Notes: a model not told the origin generated them from the sequence alone. A stretch of DNA of 64,000 nucleotides from Pedobacter nototheniae (GCF_004335085.1 NZ_RQRS01000010.1:62001-126000), one strand, 5' to 3'. Numbered from the stretch's first letter, positions 9,552 through 19,454 are shown. Numbers and translations: made by a program.

Positions 9552-10093
9552 TTAAACGATAACCTTTACCAGCCCAGGTACGTCATTATAATCTCTGGCA
9601 CTACTATACAAGTATTCATAATCATGTTCAACAAAACCAGCTTCCAAAGGGTTATTATGTGTGTAATCGATTTTTTGTTGAATTACGTTATTACTCCACA
9701 ATTCAATAGGATGATTATCCTGTTGCCAAAACTGGTTTTTAGTATTATTTGAGTTTGTTAAGGCTGCCTTTTTAAACGAATTTAACAGCCACTCCCGTCT
9801 ACTTTCCTGCAGGTTTCCTTCTATTAATTTTATTAACTGTTTTGATGTGTATGATTTAAAATTACGGATCAAATCTTCTGGTTTTTGAATGGTTGATCTA
9901 AATACCAAATGCACATGGCTTAACATAATACACCATGAATATACTTCCATCCTTTACTTTTTATGCAATGGTTTAGGTTCTCAACGATGCAATCTAAATA
10001 AATACGCCTCACAAAAACATCTACCCAAAATACGGTTGCAAAACTTATAAAATATAAGCCATCTGCATTATAAAACTTGTAATTACGGCTCAT
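9552..10093 (-). pseudogene. REP-associated tyrosine transposase (RAYT, IS200-like), frameshifted
   Basis: Y1-type single-strand transposase of the REP-associated group, which acts on REP palindromes. The reading frame starts at ATG 10093 (MSRNYKFYNADGLYFISFAT...), runs to about 9950, then continues in another frame with the HUH-type motif SHVHLVF, a C-terminal RNFKSYTSKQL segment and the FWQQDNHPIELW and YTHNNPLEAGFV blocks to a stop at 9552. Adding one base near AAAGGATGGAAG would restore KGMEVYSW, the usual lead-in to the HUH motif, so a one-base deletion is the simplest explanation. The element is bounded by inverted REPs. Some second-half conservation suggests recent decay. The intact part alone (9552-9950) lacks the N-terminal third. 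Confidence 0.85.
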
Positions 10094-10132
10094 TACTTTA
10101 AATCTATTATAGCATGTTTTACACTACTTTTT

Positions 10133-10159
10133 GCCACAAGCGAGGACGCTTGCGGTAGC
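10133..10159. repeat. REP palindrome, right flank of RAYT pseudogene, abutting metF
   Basis: Reverse complement of the 9515-9541 REP with 26 of 27 bases equal. It ends two bases before the metF stop codon (10162-10164), so it lies where the metF terminator would be and may act as the hairpin ending the metH-metF transcript. Confidence 0.85.
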
Positions 10160-10161
10160 TG

Positions 10162-11115
10162 TTAAAATATTGCTTTTGCTATTCGTTTTGTTGGTTCTGG
10201 GTTACTCATGGTGTAAAAGTGGAGCACGGGAGCACCAACTTTAATCAACTCTTTACATTGCTCAATCATCCATTCAATACCCACCTCTTTTACATCTTTT
10301 TCATTTTTACATGCATGTACGGCCTCACTTAATTCATCAGGTAAATCAAGGTGAAAAATTTTAGGTAAACTAATTAATTGCTTTGATGATGTAATTGGTT
10401 TTAAACCTGGAATTATGGGCACATGAATATCGTTTTCGCGACAAAGTTTCACAAAATCAACATACTTCTGCACATCAAAAAACATCTGGGTAACAATAAA
10501 TTCTGCACCCATTTCTATTTTTTTCTTTAGATATTTGAAATCAGTTTTCAAATTTGGTGCTTCAAAATGTTTTTCGGGATATCCGGCAACGCCGATACAA
10601 AAATCGGTTTTAAAAGCCTCATGATCTTCGTGCAAATAATGTCCATTATTCATATCTGTAACCTGTTGAAGCAAATCTGAAGCAAATGAATGTCCGCCAG
10701 GCGTAGGCACGAAAGATGAATCTGCGTGGCGGGCATCGCCACGTAAAACCAAAACATTATCAATTCCCAAAAATTGCAAATCGATTAACGCATTTTCAGT
10801 TTCTTCTTTAGTAAAACCTCCACAAATTAAATGAGGTACCGCATCAACCTTGTAGCGGTTCATAATTGCTGCACAAATTGCTACTGTACCCGGGCGCTTG
10901 CGGTAAGAAACTTTTTCGAGCAGGCCACTATCATGTTGCTTATAAATAAAATCCTCTCTATGATACGTTACATCTATAAAAGGTGGATTAAACTCCATTA
11001 ATGGATCAATCGCTTTATAAATTTCATCAATGCTTTTCCCTTTTACGGGTGGCAAAAGTTCGAAGGAGAAAAGGGTTTTGCCCTCAGAATTTTTTATATG
11101 GTCTGTAATTTTCAT
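10162..11115 (-). CDS. metF: 5,10-methylenetetrahydrofolate reductase
   Basis: A 317-residue MetF-type FAD enzyme reducing methylene-THF to methyl-THF, the methyl donor for methionine synthase. The TIM barrel includes the N-terminal FSFELLPPVKG with its active-site glutamate, DVTYHRED, the FAD-binding stretch NVLVLRGDARH, GVAGYPEKHFEAPN, and the late motif GAEFIVTQMFFD followed by PIIPGLKPI. Length matches the bacterial family. It follows metH by 42 bp on the same strand, so the two are almost certainly co-transcribed under the SAM riboswitch at 14963-15063. A REP palindrome abuts the stop codon. Confidence 0.97.
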   Translation of the reverse strand: MKITDHIKNSEGKTLFSFELLPPVKGKSIDEIYKAIDPLMEFNPPFIDVTYHREDFIYKQHDSGLLEKVSYRKRPGTVAICAAIMNRYKVDAVPHLICGGFTKEETENALIDLQFLGIDNVLVLRGDARHADSSFVPTPGGHSFASDLLQQVTDMNNGHYLHEDHEAFKTDFCIGVAGYPEKHFEAPNLKTDFKYLKKKIEMGAEFIVTQMFFDVQKYVDFVKLCRENDIHVPIIPGLKPITSSKQLISLPKIFHLDLPDELSEAVHACKNEKDVKEVGIEWMIEQCKELIKVGAPVLHFYTMSNPEPTKRIAKAIF

Positions 11116-11157
11116 AACCCAAAAGGGGTTTTTAGTTTGGTTTCTTATTTATAAATC

Positions 11158-14100
11158 TTAATAGGCTAAATTTGGACTTAACCATCGTTCTACTTCCTCA
11201 ACCGACATTCCTTTTCTAACAGCGTAATCGTCAATTTGATCTTTAGTAATTTTTCCCAACCCAAAATATCGAGATTGAGGATGTGCGAAGTAAAACCCAC
11301 TAACTGCTGCGGTTGGATACATGGCATAACTTTCGGTAAGGCGTAATCCTATTTTATTTTCTGCATCAAGCAATTCGAATAAAGTTCCTTTTTCAGTATG
11401 TTCAGGGCAGGCCGGATAACCTGGAGCAGGGCGAATACCTGCATATTCTTCTTTAATTAATTCTTGATTGCTTAATTGTTCTTCCTTTGCATAACCCCAA
11501 AACTCTTTACGTACACGCTCATGCATACGCTCTGCAAAAGCTTCAGCTAAACGATCAGCCAATGCTTTTGCCATAATACTGTTGTAGTCATCATGGTTTG
11601 TCTCAAACTCAGCAACCAATTCATCAACTCCAATACCTGTTGTTACCGCAAAACCACCAAAATAATCTTGTATTCCACTTTCTTTTGGTGCGATAAAATC
11701 TGATAACGCATAATAAGGCTGTCCATCAACTTTTTCTGCCTGCTGGCGAAGCGTATGTATAGTAACTGGTTTTGAGTTTTCAATTTCCTGTTGCGAACTG
11801 TTAACTGTTAACTGAATATCGTCTCCTACAGAATTTGCAGGCCAGAAACCGATAACACCTCTTGCGGTAAATAACTTTTCATCAAGCACCCTTTTTAGGA
11901 GTTGCTGTGCATCATCGAAAAGTTTTTTAGCCTCATCGCCAACATTCTTATCATCAAATATTTTAGGATAACTTCCACGAAGTTCCCAAGTATGAAAAAA
12001 CGGTGTCCAATCTATATATGGAACTAATTCTTCCAGCGGGTAATGATCAAAAACTCTTGTCCCGGTAAACTCAGGTACAGGAAGATTTGGTTCAAAATCT
12101 ATTTTAAATTTATGCTCGCGGGCTTCTGCAATGGTTTTAAAACGCTTATCAGAACGTTTGTTTAAATGTGCTTCGCGGGCTTTTTCGTATTCTTCTTTTA
12201 TCTGCCTGATGTAAGTATCTCTGGTTTCGCCATTCATTAAAGTACTGCAAACCGTAACACTTCTGGATGCATCTAAAACGTGAATAGCCGGACCAGAATA
12301 ATTTGGCGCAACCTTTACTGCAGCGTGGATTCTTGAAGTGGTAGCTCCTCCAATAATTAAAGGAATGGTAAACCCTTCGCGTTCCATTTCTTTGGCAAAG
12401 TGTACCATTTCATCCAGTGATGGCGTAATTAAGCCACTTAAACCAATAATATCTGCATTAATTTCTTTAGCTTTTTTAATGATATCCTGAGCAGGAACCA
12501 TTACGCCCATATCGATAACTTCAAAATTATTACAGGCCAAAACAACACCAACAATGTTTTTTCCAATGTCGTGTACATCACCTTTTACAGTAGCCATTAA
12601 TACTTTTCCGGCAGAAGAATTTTGATCCTGATCGGGATTATCTAATTTTTCTTGCTCAATAAAAGGCAATAAATAGGCAACTGCTTTTTTCATTACCCTG
12701 GCAGATTTTACCACTTGAGGAAGAAACATTTTTCCGGCACCAAATAAATCACCAACAATGTTCATTCCGTCCATTAAAGGTCCTTCAATCACCTGTATTG
12801 GCCGCTGATAAACCTGTCGTGCTTCTTCAACATCATCATCAAGATATTCAATCAAACCCTTAACCAATGCATGCGATAACCGCTCTTGAACTGTTCCTTT
12901 ACGCCATTCTTCATCTTTTACAACTTCTTTGCCTTTGGATTTTACAGTTTCAGCAAATTCTACCAAGCGTTCGGTTGCATCATCCCTGCGGTTTAAAAGC
13001 ACATCTTCTACTCTTTCTAATAATTCTGGCGGAATTTCCTGATATACTTCCAACATACCTGCATTAACAATACCCATATCTAAGCCGGCTTGTATTGCGT
13101 GGTAAAGAAAAGCCGAGTGCATGGCTTCTCGTACGGTATTATTTCCTCTAAAAGAAAAAGAGATATTGGATACACCACCACTAACTTTAGCGTGTGGCAG
13201 GTTTTCTTTAATCCACCGGGTAGCGTTTATAAAATCGACAGCATAGTTATTGTGCTCTTCTAAGCCAGTTGCTACAGTTAAAATATTCGGATCGAAAATG
13301 ATATCTTCTGCTGGGAAGCCCACCTCATTAACCAAAATATCATAACTTCTTTTACATATTTCTGTACGGCGTTCGTAATTATCAGCCTGGCCTTGTTCAT
13401 CAAATGCCATAACAACAACGGCAGCGCCATAAATCATAATTTTACGGGCACTTTCCTTAAACTTCTCTTCACCTTCTTTTAAGGAAATTGAGTTTACAAT
13501 ACCTTTACCTTGCAGGCACTTTAAACCACATTCAATTACGCTCCATTTAGAGGAATCGACCATGATTGGCAATTTTGAAATGTCGGGTTCAGAAGCAATC
13601 AAATTTAAAAACTTAGTCATTGCAGCCTCTGAATCAAGCATCCCCTCATCCATATTTACATCGATAATTTGGGCACCACCTTCAACCTGTTGGCGGGCAA
13701 CGGCTAATGCAGCTTCATAATCACCACTTAAAATAAGTTTAGAAAACTTAGGAGATCCGGTAATATTGGTACGCTCACCAATGTTTACAAAAATACTTTC
13801 GGGGGTAATGGTTACGGGTTCTAAACCGCTAAGGCGCATGTAAGGCGCAAGGGTAGGGATTTTGCGTGGAGCAGATTTACGAGCATTAGCTGCAATACAA
13901 CCAATATGCTCTGGCGTGGTGCCACAACAACCACCTACAATATTTACAAAACCAGAATTAATAAAGTCATCAACTAAATGTGCTGTTTCATGCGGCTGCT
14001 CATCATAAGCACCAAATTCATTCGGCAAACCTGCATTTGGATAAGCTGATACATAACAGCCTGCCTTGGCAGAAAGTTCTTCAATGTGCGGACGCATATC

Positions 14101-14841
14101 TTTTGCACCCAAAGCACAGTTAAAGCCTATACTTAATGGTTTTGCATGAATAACTGAATTTAAGAAAGCTTCTGCCGTTTGGCCTGAAAGTGTTCTTCCC
14201 GAAGCATCGGTAATCGTTCCCGAAATCATAATTTCGAGCTTACGACCAACAATTTCTTCGTATTTTTTTATTGCCGCTATGGCTACTTTGGCGTTTAACG
14301 TATCGAAAATAGTTTCTATTAAAAGTACATCAGATCCACCATCAACCAAACCACGAACTTGTTCATAGTAAGCGTCAAAAAGTTCATCGTAACTAATTGC
14401 TCTAAAACCCGGATCGTTTACATCAGGTGATAGAGATAAAGTACGGTTTGTTGGGCCAACTGCCCCGGCAACAAAACATTTCCGATCAGGGTGTTGTGCC
14501 ATAAATTCAGCAGTTGCTTCCTTTGCTATTCTGGCACCTTCGTAACTTAATTCGTAACTCAGTTCTTCCATTTGGTAATCGGCCATGGAAATGCGCTGGG
14601 TACTAAAGGTATTGGTTTCTATAATATCGGCACCTGAACTTAAATATTCAAGGTGGATGGTTTTAATAATATCCGGACGGGTTAAATTCAGTAAGTCGTT
14701 ATTGCCCTTAACATCACAAGTGTGATCTTTAAAGCGTTCCCCTCTAAAATCTTCTTCGGTTAATGTATAGCGCTGAATCATGGTGCCCATTGCTCCATCA
14801 ATTACTAAAATACGCTTTTCTAATTCTTCTCTTATGCTCAT
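11158..14841 (-). CDS. metH: Cobalamin-dependent methionine synthase
   Basis: A full-length 1227-residue MetH transferring methyl from methyl-THF to homocysteine through cobalamin. In order: homocysteine domain with [11 protein letters not shown] and the zinc ligands ([11 protein letters not shown]), pterin-binding domain ([14 protein letters not shown]), helical cap, B12 domain with [17 protein letters not shown], and the SAM-binding reactivation domain with [18 protein letters not shown] prefer ATG 14841 ([11 protein letters not shown]) to an in-frame ATG at 14880, which would add 13 unconserved residues. A short insert ([15 protein letters not shown], near residue 1010) in the reactivation domain is encoded by a repeat-like tract. 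The gene is first in an operon with metF, under a SAM-I riboswitch. Confidence 0.97.
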   Translation of the reverse strand: MSIREELEKRILVIDGAMGTMIQRYTLTEEDFRGERFKDHTCDVKGNNDLLNLTRPDIIKTIHLEYLSSGADIIETNTFSTQRISMADYQMEELSYELSYEGARIAKEATAEFMAQHPDRKCFVAGAVGPTNRTLSLSPDVNDPGFRAISYDELFDAYYEQVRGLVDGGSDVLLIETIFDTLNAKVAIAAIKKYEEIVGRKLEIMISGTITDASGRTLSGQTAEAFLNSVIHAKPLSIGFNCALGAKDMRPHIEELSAKAGCYVSAYPNAGLPNEFGAYDEQPHETAHLVDDFINSGFVNIVGGCCGTTPEHIGCIAANARKSAPRKIPTLAPYMRLSGLEPVTITPESIFVNIGERTNITGSPKFSKLILSGDYEAALAVARQQVEGGAQIIDVNMDEGMLDSEAAMTKFLNLIASEPDISKLPIMVDSSKWSVIECGLKCLQGKGIVNSISLKEGEEKFKESARKIMIYGAAVVVMAFDEQGQADNYERRTEICKRSYDILVNEVGFPAEDIIFDPNILTVATGLEEHNNYAVDFINATRWIKENLPHAKVSGGVSNISFSFRGNNTVREAMHSAFLYHAIQAGLDMGIVNAGMLEVYQEIPPELLERVEDVLLNRRDDATERLVEFAETVKSKGKEVVKDEEWRKGTVQERLSHALVKGLIEYLDDDVEEARQVYQRPIQVIEGPLMDGMNIVGDLFGAGKMFLPQVVKSARVMKKAVAYLLPFIEQEKLDNPDQDQNSSAGKVLMATVKGDVHDIGKNIVGVVLACNNFEVIDMGVMVPAQDIIKKAKEINADIIGLSGLITPSLDEMVHFAKEMEREGFTIPLIIGGATTSRIHAAVKVAPNYSGPAIHVLDASRSVTVCSTLMNGETRDTYIRQIKEEYEKAREAHLNKRSDKRFKTIAEAREHKFKIDFEPNLPVPEFTGTRVFDHYPLEELVPYIDWTPFFHTWELRGSYPKIFDDKNVGDEAKKLFDDAQQLLKRVLDEKLFTARGVIGFWPANSVGDDIQLTVNSSQQEIENSKPVTIHTLRQQAEKVDGQPYYALSDFIAPKESGIQDYFGGFAVTTGIGVDELVAEFETNHDDYNSIMAKALADRLAEAFAERMHERVRKEFWGYAKEEQLSNQELIKEEYAGIRPAPGYPACPEHTEKGTLFELLDAENKIGLRLTESYAMYPTAAVSGFYFAHPQSRYFGLGKITKDQIDDYAVRKGMSVEEVERWLSPNLAY

Positions 14842-14962
14842 TTGTTTTGTAAAATGTGAGCTGTAAAATGAAAACGACAAGATTATAATATCTCTCGACT
14901 AACGATTTACATCTCCAAAAATGGCTTATTTAAAAAGCAGGTACACGATTGTACTTCCTAAA

Positions 14963-15063
14963 CTTATCTTTCTCCTGATATAATCAGGAATAGAATTTAG
15001 CACCTTGTTGGCACAGGTTGCTAAGACTTCGTTGGGTCTAATCCCTCCGTCTTTCTTAATAAG
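14963..15063 (-). ncRNA. SAM-I (S-box) riboswitch upstream of metH
   Basis: Reading the minus strand from 15063, the sequence starts CTTATTAAGAAAGACGGAGG and continues with the S-box core (GGATTAGACCCAACGAAGTC, then TTAGCAACC), a P3-like helix (CCTGTGCCAACAAGGTGC), a P4 hairpin (CCTGATTATATCAGG) and the closing GATAAG of P1. This order and the conserved AGACG-GAGGG and GCAACC segments match the SAM-I family. It lies about 120 nt upstream of the metH start; SAM binding should shut off metH-metF. A short hairpin (GTACA/TGTAC, about 14942-14955) followed by CTGCTTTTT may be part of the expression platform. Confidence 0.93.
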
Positions 15064-15130
15064 CATACAAAAATGCAACAAAGCAACATCAATTCCAAAA
15101 ATTATCGCCTTGTTACCAAATAAAATTACA

Positions 15131-15156
15131 AAGGCCATGCAAAACTGCACGGCCTT
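15131..15156. terminator. Hairpin terminator between BI-1 gene and metH leader
   Basis: AAGGCCATGCA and TGCACGGCCTT form an 11-bp stem (one wobble on each strand) around a short loop. It lies 25 bp beyond the stop of the Bax-inhibitor gene on the minus strand, and upstream of the metH riboswitch. Confidence 0.7.
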
Positions 15157-15181
15157 AAGAATATTGTTCTGTTTTTATCAA

Positions 15182-15937
15182 CTATCTTCTGTTTCCAAAA
15201 AGACGAAGTAACGATAAGAATAAATTGATAAATGTAATGTAAAGAGATAAGGCGCCCATAATAGCTAACTTTTTACTATCATTCACGTCAAGTGTATTTC
15301 CATTTTCATCAAGTCCTTCTCCAATTCTTTTAAGCTCTTGAACTTTATAAGCGGTTAAAGCAGTAAAAATAGCCACACCAAAGAATCCCATTATATATCC
15401 CAAAGTAGAACTACCTAAAAACATATTAATTACACTGATGATAACCAAACCAATTACTCCAGCAAGTAATATAGGTCCAAATTTACTTAAATCCGTATCT
15501 GTAGTGTACCCCATTATTGCCATTACAGCAAATATTGCTGCAGCAGCACCAAAACTAATTGCTATTGATGGTAATGAATAAGTTAACAATATAAAACTTA
15601 GCATTACGCCTGTAAGAATAGAATATAGAATAAATACGCCAACAAGTGCTTGATAAGACATTCTTTGCATACCCGCTCCCATTAAAAAGACTAGTCCAAG
15701 AGGTGCAAATATGGCGATGTATCCTAAAACAGTAAAGCCACCTTTACCTGTTGCCGGGTTGTAAGATAAAAGGTAGTTTAATACAGCAGGTGTAGTTGCA
15801 ATAAAATATGCTGCAGCTGTAGAAACAAGCAATGCAACAAACATCCATAAGAAAACATTTCCGAAGAAACGCTTTGATGCAGATTTTCCCTGAACGAAAA
15901 TGCTATTGTCTTGATATTGATAATTTTGTTGTTCCAT
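15182..15937 (-). CDS. Bax inhibitor-1/YccA-family membrane protein
   Basis: A 251-residue integral membrane protein of the BI-1 (TMBIM/YccA) family with about seven hydrophobic helices, a short hydrophilic N-terminus containing FVQGKSASKRFF, and the C-terminal block ALTAYKVQELKRIGEG followed by ALSLYITFINLFLSLLRLFGNRR that is characteristic of the family. Bacterial members are calcium-leak channels or FtsH-interacting proteins; the role here is not shown. The start at 15937 gives a complete family length. It is a monocistronic-looking gene downstream of an unrelated hypothetical gene on the same strand (39-bp gap) and ends at a hairpin terminator. Confidence 0.93.
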   Translation of the reverse strand: MEQQNYQYQDNSIFVQGKSASKRFFGNVFLWMFVALLVSTAAAYFIATTPAVLNYLLSYNPATGKGGFTVLGYIAIFAPLGLVFLMGAGMQRMSYQALVGVFILYSILTGVMLSFILLTYSLPSIAISFGAAAAIFAVMAIMGYTTDTDLSKFGPILLAGVIGLVIISVINMFLGSSTLGYIMGFFGVAIFTALTAYKVQELKRIGEGLDENGNTLDVNDSKKLAIMGALSLYITFINLFLSLLRLFGNRR

Positions 15938-15975
15938 TTTAATTTGTGTTATTTAAATATTATAAAAATAAATAT

Positions 15976-16542
15976 TTAGTTCAATCTTTTTGTCAGCAAT
16001 TCTTCAACTTTTTTGAAGAACTGTAAAGGTTTTAATGTACGCCATGGCATATTATCAAACGCACCACCAAAGTTAATGTAATAATCGATACTGTTCTCTC
16101 TAAACTCGCTAATTACATGCTCGCTAAAGTTAACCCCAACAATCCATCCTTCATCAACTTCCTGAAACCATTCTTCATAATAGCTATCATCTGATGCATG
16201 GAAATTTAATACATTTTCACCAATCAGAATAAATTTATTAATTCCTTCATCCATCATCAGTTCAATAATATCACGTTTTAGCAACATAATATCATTGTTA
16301 ATGGCATCGTTCCATTCGCCAATAAATTCTATAATCGCATAACCACGGTCGTAATCAGCAAAAAGCACTTTCATGTAAAGTGTATTTGAGCCAAACTCAT
16401 CCCATTGTGGATGCAATAGAAAATTATAAATCTGCTTATCAAAATAAAGTTCTGAATATTCGGTATTGAAAAACGGCGACCGTTCATCTTCTGCCGAAAT
16501 ATATTCATCTCTCCATTGGTAATAAGGCTCTATTTCATGCAT
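15976..16542 (-). CDS. Conserved hypothetical protein, acidic, 188 residues
   Basis: I do not recognise a named domain. The protein is soluble (no signal peptide or membrane segment), rich in acidic and aromatic residues, and has an alpha/beta pattern with hydrophobic strands (YAIIEFIGEW, NKFILIGENVLNFH, GWIVGVNFSEHV). The frame is well formed, lies 39 bp upstream of the BI-1 gene on the same strand, and uses the codons of its neighbours, so I take it as a real gene probably co-transcribed with BI-1. It resembles uncharacterised Bacteroidota proteins often found beside murQ and BI-1, which I state from general familiarity only. Confidence 0.8.
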   Translation of the reverse strand: MHEIEPYYQWRDEYISAEDERSPFFNTEYSELYFDKQIYNFLLHPQWDEFGSNTLYMKVLFADYDRGYAIIEFIGEWNDAINNDIMLLKRDIIELMMDEGINKFILIGENVLNFHASDDSYYEEWFQEVDEGWIVGVNFSEHVISEFRENSIDYYINFGGAFDNMPWRTLKPLQFFKKVEELLTKRLN

Positions 16543-16554
16543 GCTTTTTCTAAT

Positions 16555-16700
16555 TATTGAATGAGTGAATGGTTGAATTTTGAATAAGTGAGTTTTGAAT
16601 GAGTGAATGTGACAGGGGTATCATTATATAATTCAATCCCTCTCTAATTCTTTCATTCATTTCTTTTAATCATTCAAAATTCACTCATTCATTTATTCAT
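16555..16700. repeat. AT-rich imperfect inverted repeat built from TGAATGAG words
   Basis: The gap between the hypothetical gene and murQ contains left-arm words TGAATGAGTGAAT and TTTTGAATGAGTGAATG (about 16558-16608) and right-arm complements (ATTCAAAATTCACTCATTCA, about 16673-16692), separated by ~70 bp. It can form a long AT-rich hairpin and is partly simple sequence. No coding potential. Confidence 0.7.
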
Positions 16701-16701
16701 A

Positions 16702-17514
16702 TTATTCGCTAATGTGTCCTGCTTCTACCGCTCTACGCACGCTACCGTATTGGTTTAATAAATTAGCGGCTTCATCGTAACCGATGTTTAACTCATCCAT
16801 TACCATTTGCGTACCACGATCTACCAATTTATTATTGGTTAACTGCATATCGACCATTTTATTGCCAACAACTCTACCTAATTGAACCATTACAGTAGTA
16901 CTCAGCATATTTAAAACTAACTTTTGTGCTGTTCCTGATTTCATACGGGTTGATCCAGTTACAAATTCAGGTCCTACTACAACTTCTACAGGAAAATCGG
17001 ATTCAGCAGCAATTGGACCGCCAGTATTGCATACAATACAACCGGTTAAAATACCATTTTTACGTGCCGTATTTAAACCACCAACAACATAAGGTGTAGT
17101 ACCTGATGCTGCTAAACCAACTAAACAATCTTTATCGTTGATGTTAAATTCTTGCAAATCTTTCCAGGCTTGTTCCTCATCATCTTCAGCAAATTCTACA
17201 GCTTTTCTAATAGCTGTATCGCCACCAGCGATAATGCCAACAACCCAATCAAAAGGAACGCCATAAGTTGGAGGACATTCGGATGCATCAACTACGCCTA
17301 ACCTACCGCTTGTACCGGCACCTATATAAAAAAGACGACCGCCTTTTTTCATCCTTTCAGCTACTGCCGAAGTTAATTTTTCTATTTGAGGCAAAGATTT
17401 TTCAACTGCATAGGCTACAGTTTTATCTTCGTTATTAATGCCCTGCAGAACTTCCATTACCGACATTTGGTCAATGTGATTGTAGTTAGATTCTTGCTCG
17501 GTTACTCTGTTCAT
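16702..17514 (-). CDS. murQ: N-acetylmuramic acid 6-phosphate etherase
   Basis: A 270-residue SIS-domain lyase that cleaves the lactyl ether of MurNAc-6-phosphate to GlcNAc-6-phosphate and D-lactate in cell-wall recycling. Family motifs are TEQESNYNHIDQMSVMEVL at the N-terminus, GRLFYIGAGTSGRLGVVDASECPPTYG, GLAASGTTPYVVGGLNTAR and FVTGSTRMKSGTAQKLVLNM. It is slightly shorter than the ~298-residue E. coli enzyme because the C-terminal helical tail is reduced, as is common in Bacteroidota (from general knowledge). It is divergent from the S41 protease gene with a 190-bp shared upstream region. Confidence 0.96.
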   Translation of the reverse strand: MNRVTEQESNYNHIDQMSVMEVLQGINNEDKTVAYAVEKSLPQIEKLTSAVAERMKKGGRLFYIGAGTSGRLGVVDASECPPTYGVPFDWVVGIIAGGDTAIRKAVEFAEDDEEQAWKDLQEFNINDKDCLVGLAASGTTPYVVGGLNTARKNGILTGCIVCNTGGPIAAESDFPVEVVVGPEFVTGSTRMKSGTAQKLVLNMLSTTVMVQLGRVVGNKMVDMQLTNNKLVDRGTQMVMDELNIGYDEAANLLNQYGSVRRAVEAGHISE

Positions 17515-17685
17515 AAATATAATTTTGATAAAATTCGGTAAATTCTTTCTAAAAACTACCTTAAAAATTCAAAAATATGCAAGCCAAAATTTAACAAAGC
17601 TTGCTACGCGGTTAAATTATGTTAAAAAATGGAAACAAAATGCATGAAAATGGGGTTAAAAAATTAATCAACCCACTAATTTTCA

Positions 17686-17693
17686 TAAATTTG
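17686..17693 (+). promoter_or_regulatory. Bacteroidota -7 promoter box for the S41 protease gene
   Basis: TAAATTTG matches TAnnTTTG and lies 11 bp upstream of the ATG at 17705. No clear TTTG -33 box is at the right distance. Confidence 0.5.
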
Positions 17694-17704
17694 CATGGTC
17701 GCTA

Positions 17705-19309
17705 ATGAAAAAAAACACTCGTAATAATCTTCTGATTGCCCTAAGTTATTCAATCATTCTAATTACTGGAATGGTGCTAGGCATTAAATTCATAAAGGAT
17801 CAGGGATTTGGTGTGCAAAAAAACCCTCAGCTTGCGGCAAATAATTCTGAAAAACTAGATGAAATCCTGCATATCATTAACAAAAACTACGTTGATGACA
17901 TTAATACAGATTCGCTTCACAATTTACCGATAGATAGTGTTTTACATCAATTAGATCCACACAGCGTTTACCTGCCGCCTACTGATGCGCAGGATATGGA
18001 GGATAATTTGGAAGGGAATTTTGAAGGCGTTGGCATTGAATACTACATGCTTAATGATACTATGATGGTAACAAGTGTAGTTAAGGATGGACCAGCCTAC
18101 CAAGCCGGAATAAAACTGGGTGATAAAATTTTAACAATCGATAGTACCGCAATTAGCGGAAGAAACTTGCCTAAAGACCAAATTACAGGCCGTTTTAGAG
18201 GAAAATCAGGAACTGGTGTTAAGGTAGTTCTATTACACAGCGGAAGTTTACAGCCAAGTAAATTGGTGGTAACCCGTGGTAAGGTAAACATAAGCAGTAT
18301 TGATGCCGCTTATATGATTAATAACGAAACTGGTTACGTGCGAATTAGCAAATTTGGTGCAAATACCGATAGCGATTTCGCGACAGCAGCTGCAAATTTA
18401 AAATCAAAAGGGATGAAAAAACTCATTCTGGATTTACGAGATAATGGCGGCGGTTACTTTAGTGCAGCAACAGGTTTGGCGGATCAATTTCTACCTGAAA
18501 ATAAGTTAATTGTTTACACAGAAGGGAAGCACGAACCGCGTACAGATTATTTTTCGACTGGAACGGGCGCTTTTCAACAAGGAAAACTAGCCGTTTTAAT
18601 TAATGAAAATACGGCTTCAGCAAGTGAAATTGTTGCTGGCGCAATTCAGGATTTAGGTAGAGGTATTATTGTTGGTCGCCGCTCATTTGGGAAAGGGTTA
18701 GTACAGGAGCAATTTGCTTTTGGCGATGGCTCTGCGTTAAATTTAACCATAGCCAGATATTATACACCCTCGGGTAAAAGCATCCAGAAATCTTACAAAA
18801 AAGGTTATGATGCTTATAAACACGAGTTAGATGATCGTATGACTGATGGAGAGCTGACTGGCGATCGTACTTCATTTCAGGATTCTGTAGAAAAACCAGA
18901 TGCAGCAAACCCTCCAGTGATTAAGCAAAAAATTATTGGTGGCATCAGACCAGATATTTTTGTTAAACTTGATACAGTAGGTTACAATAAGTTTTATAGT
19001 AATTTGGTAAGCAAAAAGATATTGGCAGATTATGTTTTTAATGTTTTAACTAATAAATATAGTGCGAGTTTTGTAGAGCAAAACATTAACATTTTTAACA
19101 TTAACGATAATGACTTTAAAGATTTTATCGGTTTTATACAACGCAAAAATGTTGCGATAGATCGCTTGCAACTATACAGTGCAAAAAATGTTATTCAGAA
19201 TGACCTTAAAGCTTTACTTTGTCGCTATTATCTTGGTGATGTGGGTTATTATAAAGCGGTAAACCAAAACGATAACGCCGTTAAACAGGCGCTTGCTAAC
19301 ATCCAATAA
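17705..19309 (+). CDS. S41-family C-terminal processing protease
   Basis: A 534-residue periplasmic serine protease of the CtpA/Prc type. An N-terminal signal anchor (about residues 9-26, LLIALSYSIILITGMVLGI) precedes a short helical region, a PDZ domain (about 85-175, with GVGIEYYML and AYQAGIKLGDKIL) and the S41 catalytic domain. The Ser-Lys dyad is Ser305 (in TASASEIVAGA) and Lys330 (in SFGKGLVQ), 25 residues apart as in E. coli Prc. A ~110-residue C-terminal extension of unknown fold follows. Such proteases trim proteins or peptidoglycan endopeptidases; the target here is unknown. It is divergent from murQ. Confidence 0.94.
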   Translation: MKKNTRNNLLIALSYSIILITGMVLGIKFIKDQGFGVQKNPQLAANNSEKLDEILHIINKNYVDDINTDSLHNLPIDSVLHQLDPHSVYLPPTDAQDMEDNLEGNFEGVGIEYYMLNDTMMVTSVVKDGPAYQAGIKLGDKILTIDSTAISGRNLPKDQITGRFRGKSGTGVKVVLLHSGSLQPSKLVVTRGKVNISSIDAAYMINNETGYVRISKFGANTDSDFATAAANLKSKGMKKLILDLRDNGGGYFSAATGLADQFLPENKLIVYTEGKHEPRTDYFSTGTGAFQQGKLAVLINENTASASEIVAGAIQDLGRGIIVGRRSFGKGLVQEQFAFGDGSALNLTIARYYTPSGKSIQKSYKKGYDAYKHELDDRMTDGELTGDRTSFQDSVEKPDAANPPVIKQKIIGGIRPDIFVKLDTVGYNKFYSNLVSKKILADYVFNVLTNKYSASFVEQNINIFNINDNDFKDFIGFIQRKNVAIDRLQLYSAKNVIQNDLKALLCRYYLGDVGYYKAVNQNDNAVKQALANIQ

Positions 19310-19454
19310 GCAAGGTTTACTTATTTTTGCAACATATAATATTCTAAACCCTGTAGATCACATCCGCGAAACAAAACATAAGCGCAGTATAAATAATAAA
19401 ATCAATATAATATTCTAATTTAATAACAAAACAAGATACTATATTTTGATTCCG

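Noticed and set aside
9220..9562. Open frames of ~100 residues on both strands with repeated heptapeptides (DSLELAF and KLSTANS types)
   Set aside because: They are by-products of a 21-bp tandem repeat, which cannot shift frame. Both strands are open, and neither has a start context or non-repeat sequence.
12867..13067. Antisense frames inside metH, susC, der and other genes
   Set aside because: They lie wholly inside well-conserved coding sequence on the other strand and have no support of their own.
14926..15211. Short open frames on both strands upstream of metH
   Set aside because: They overlap the SAM-I riboswitch and the terminator; the RNA structure explains the conservation.
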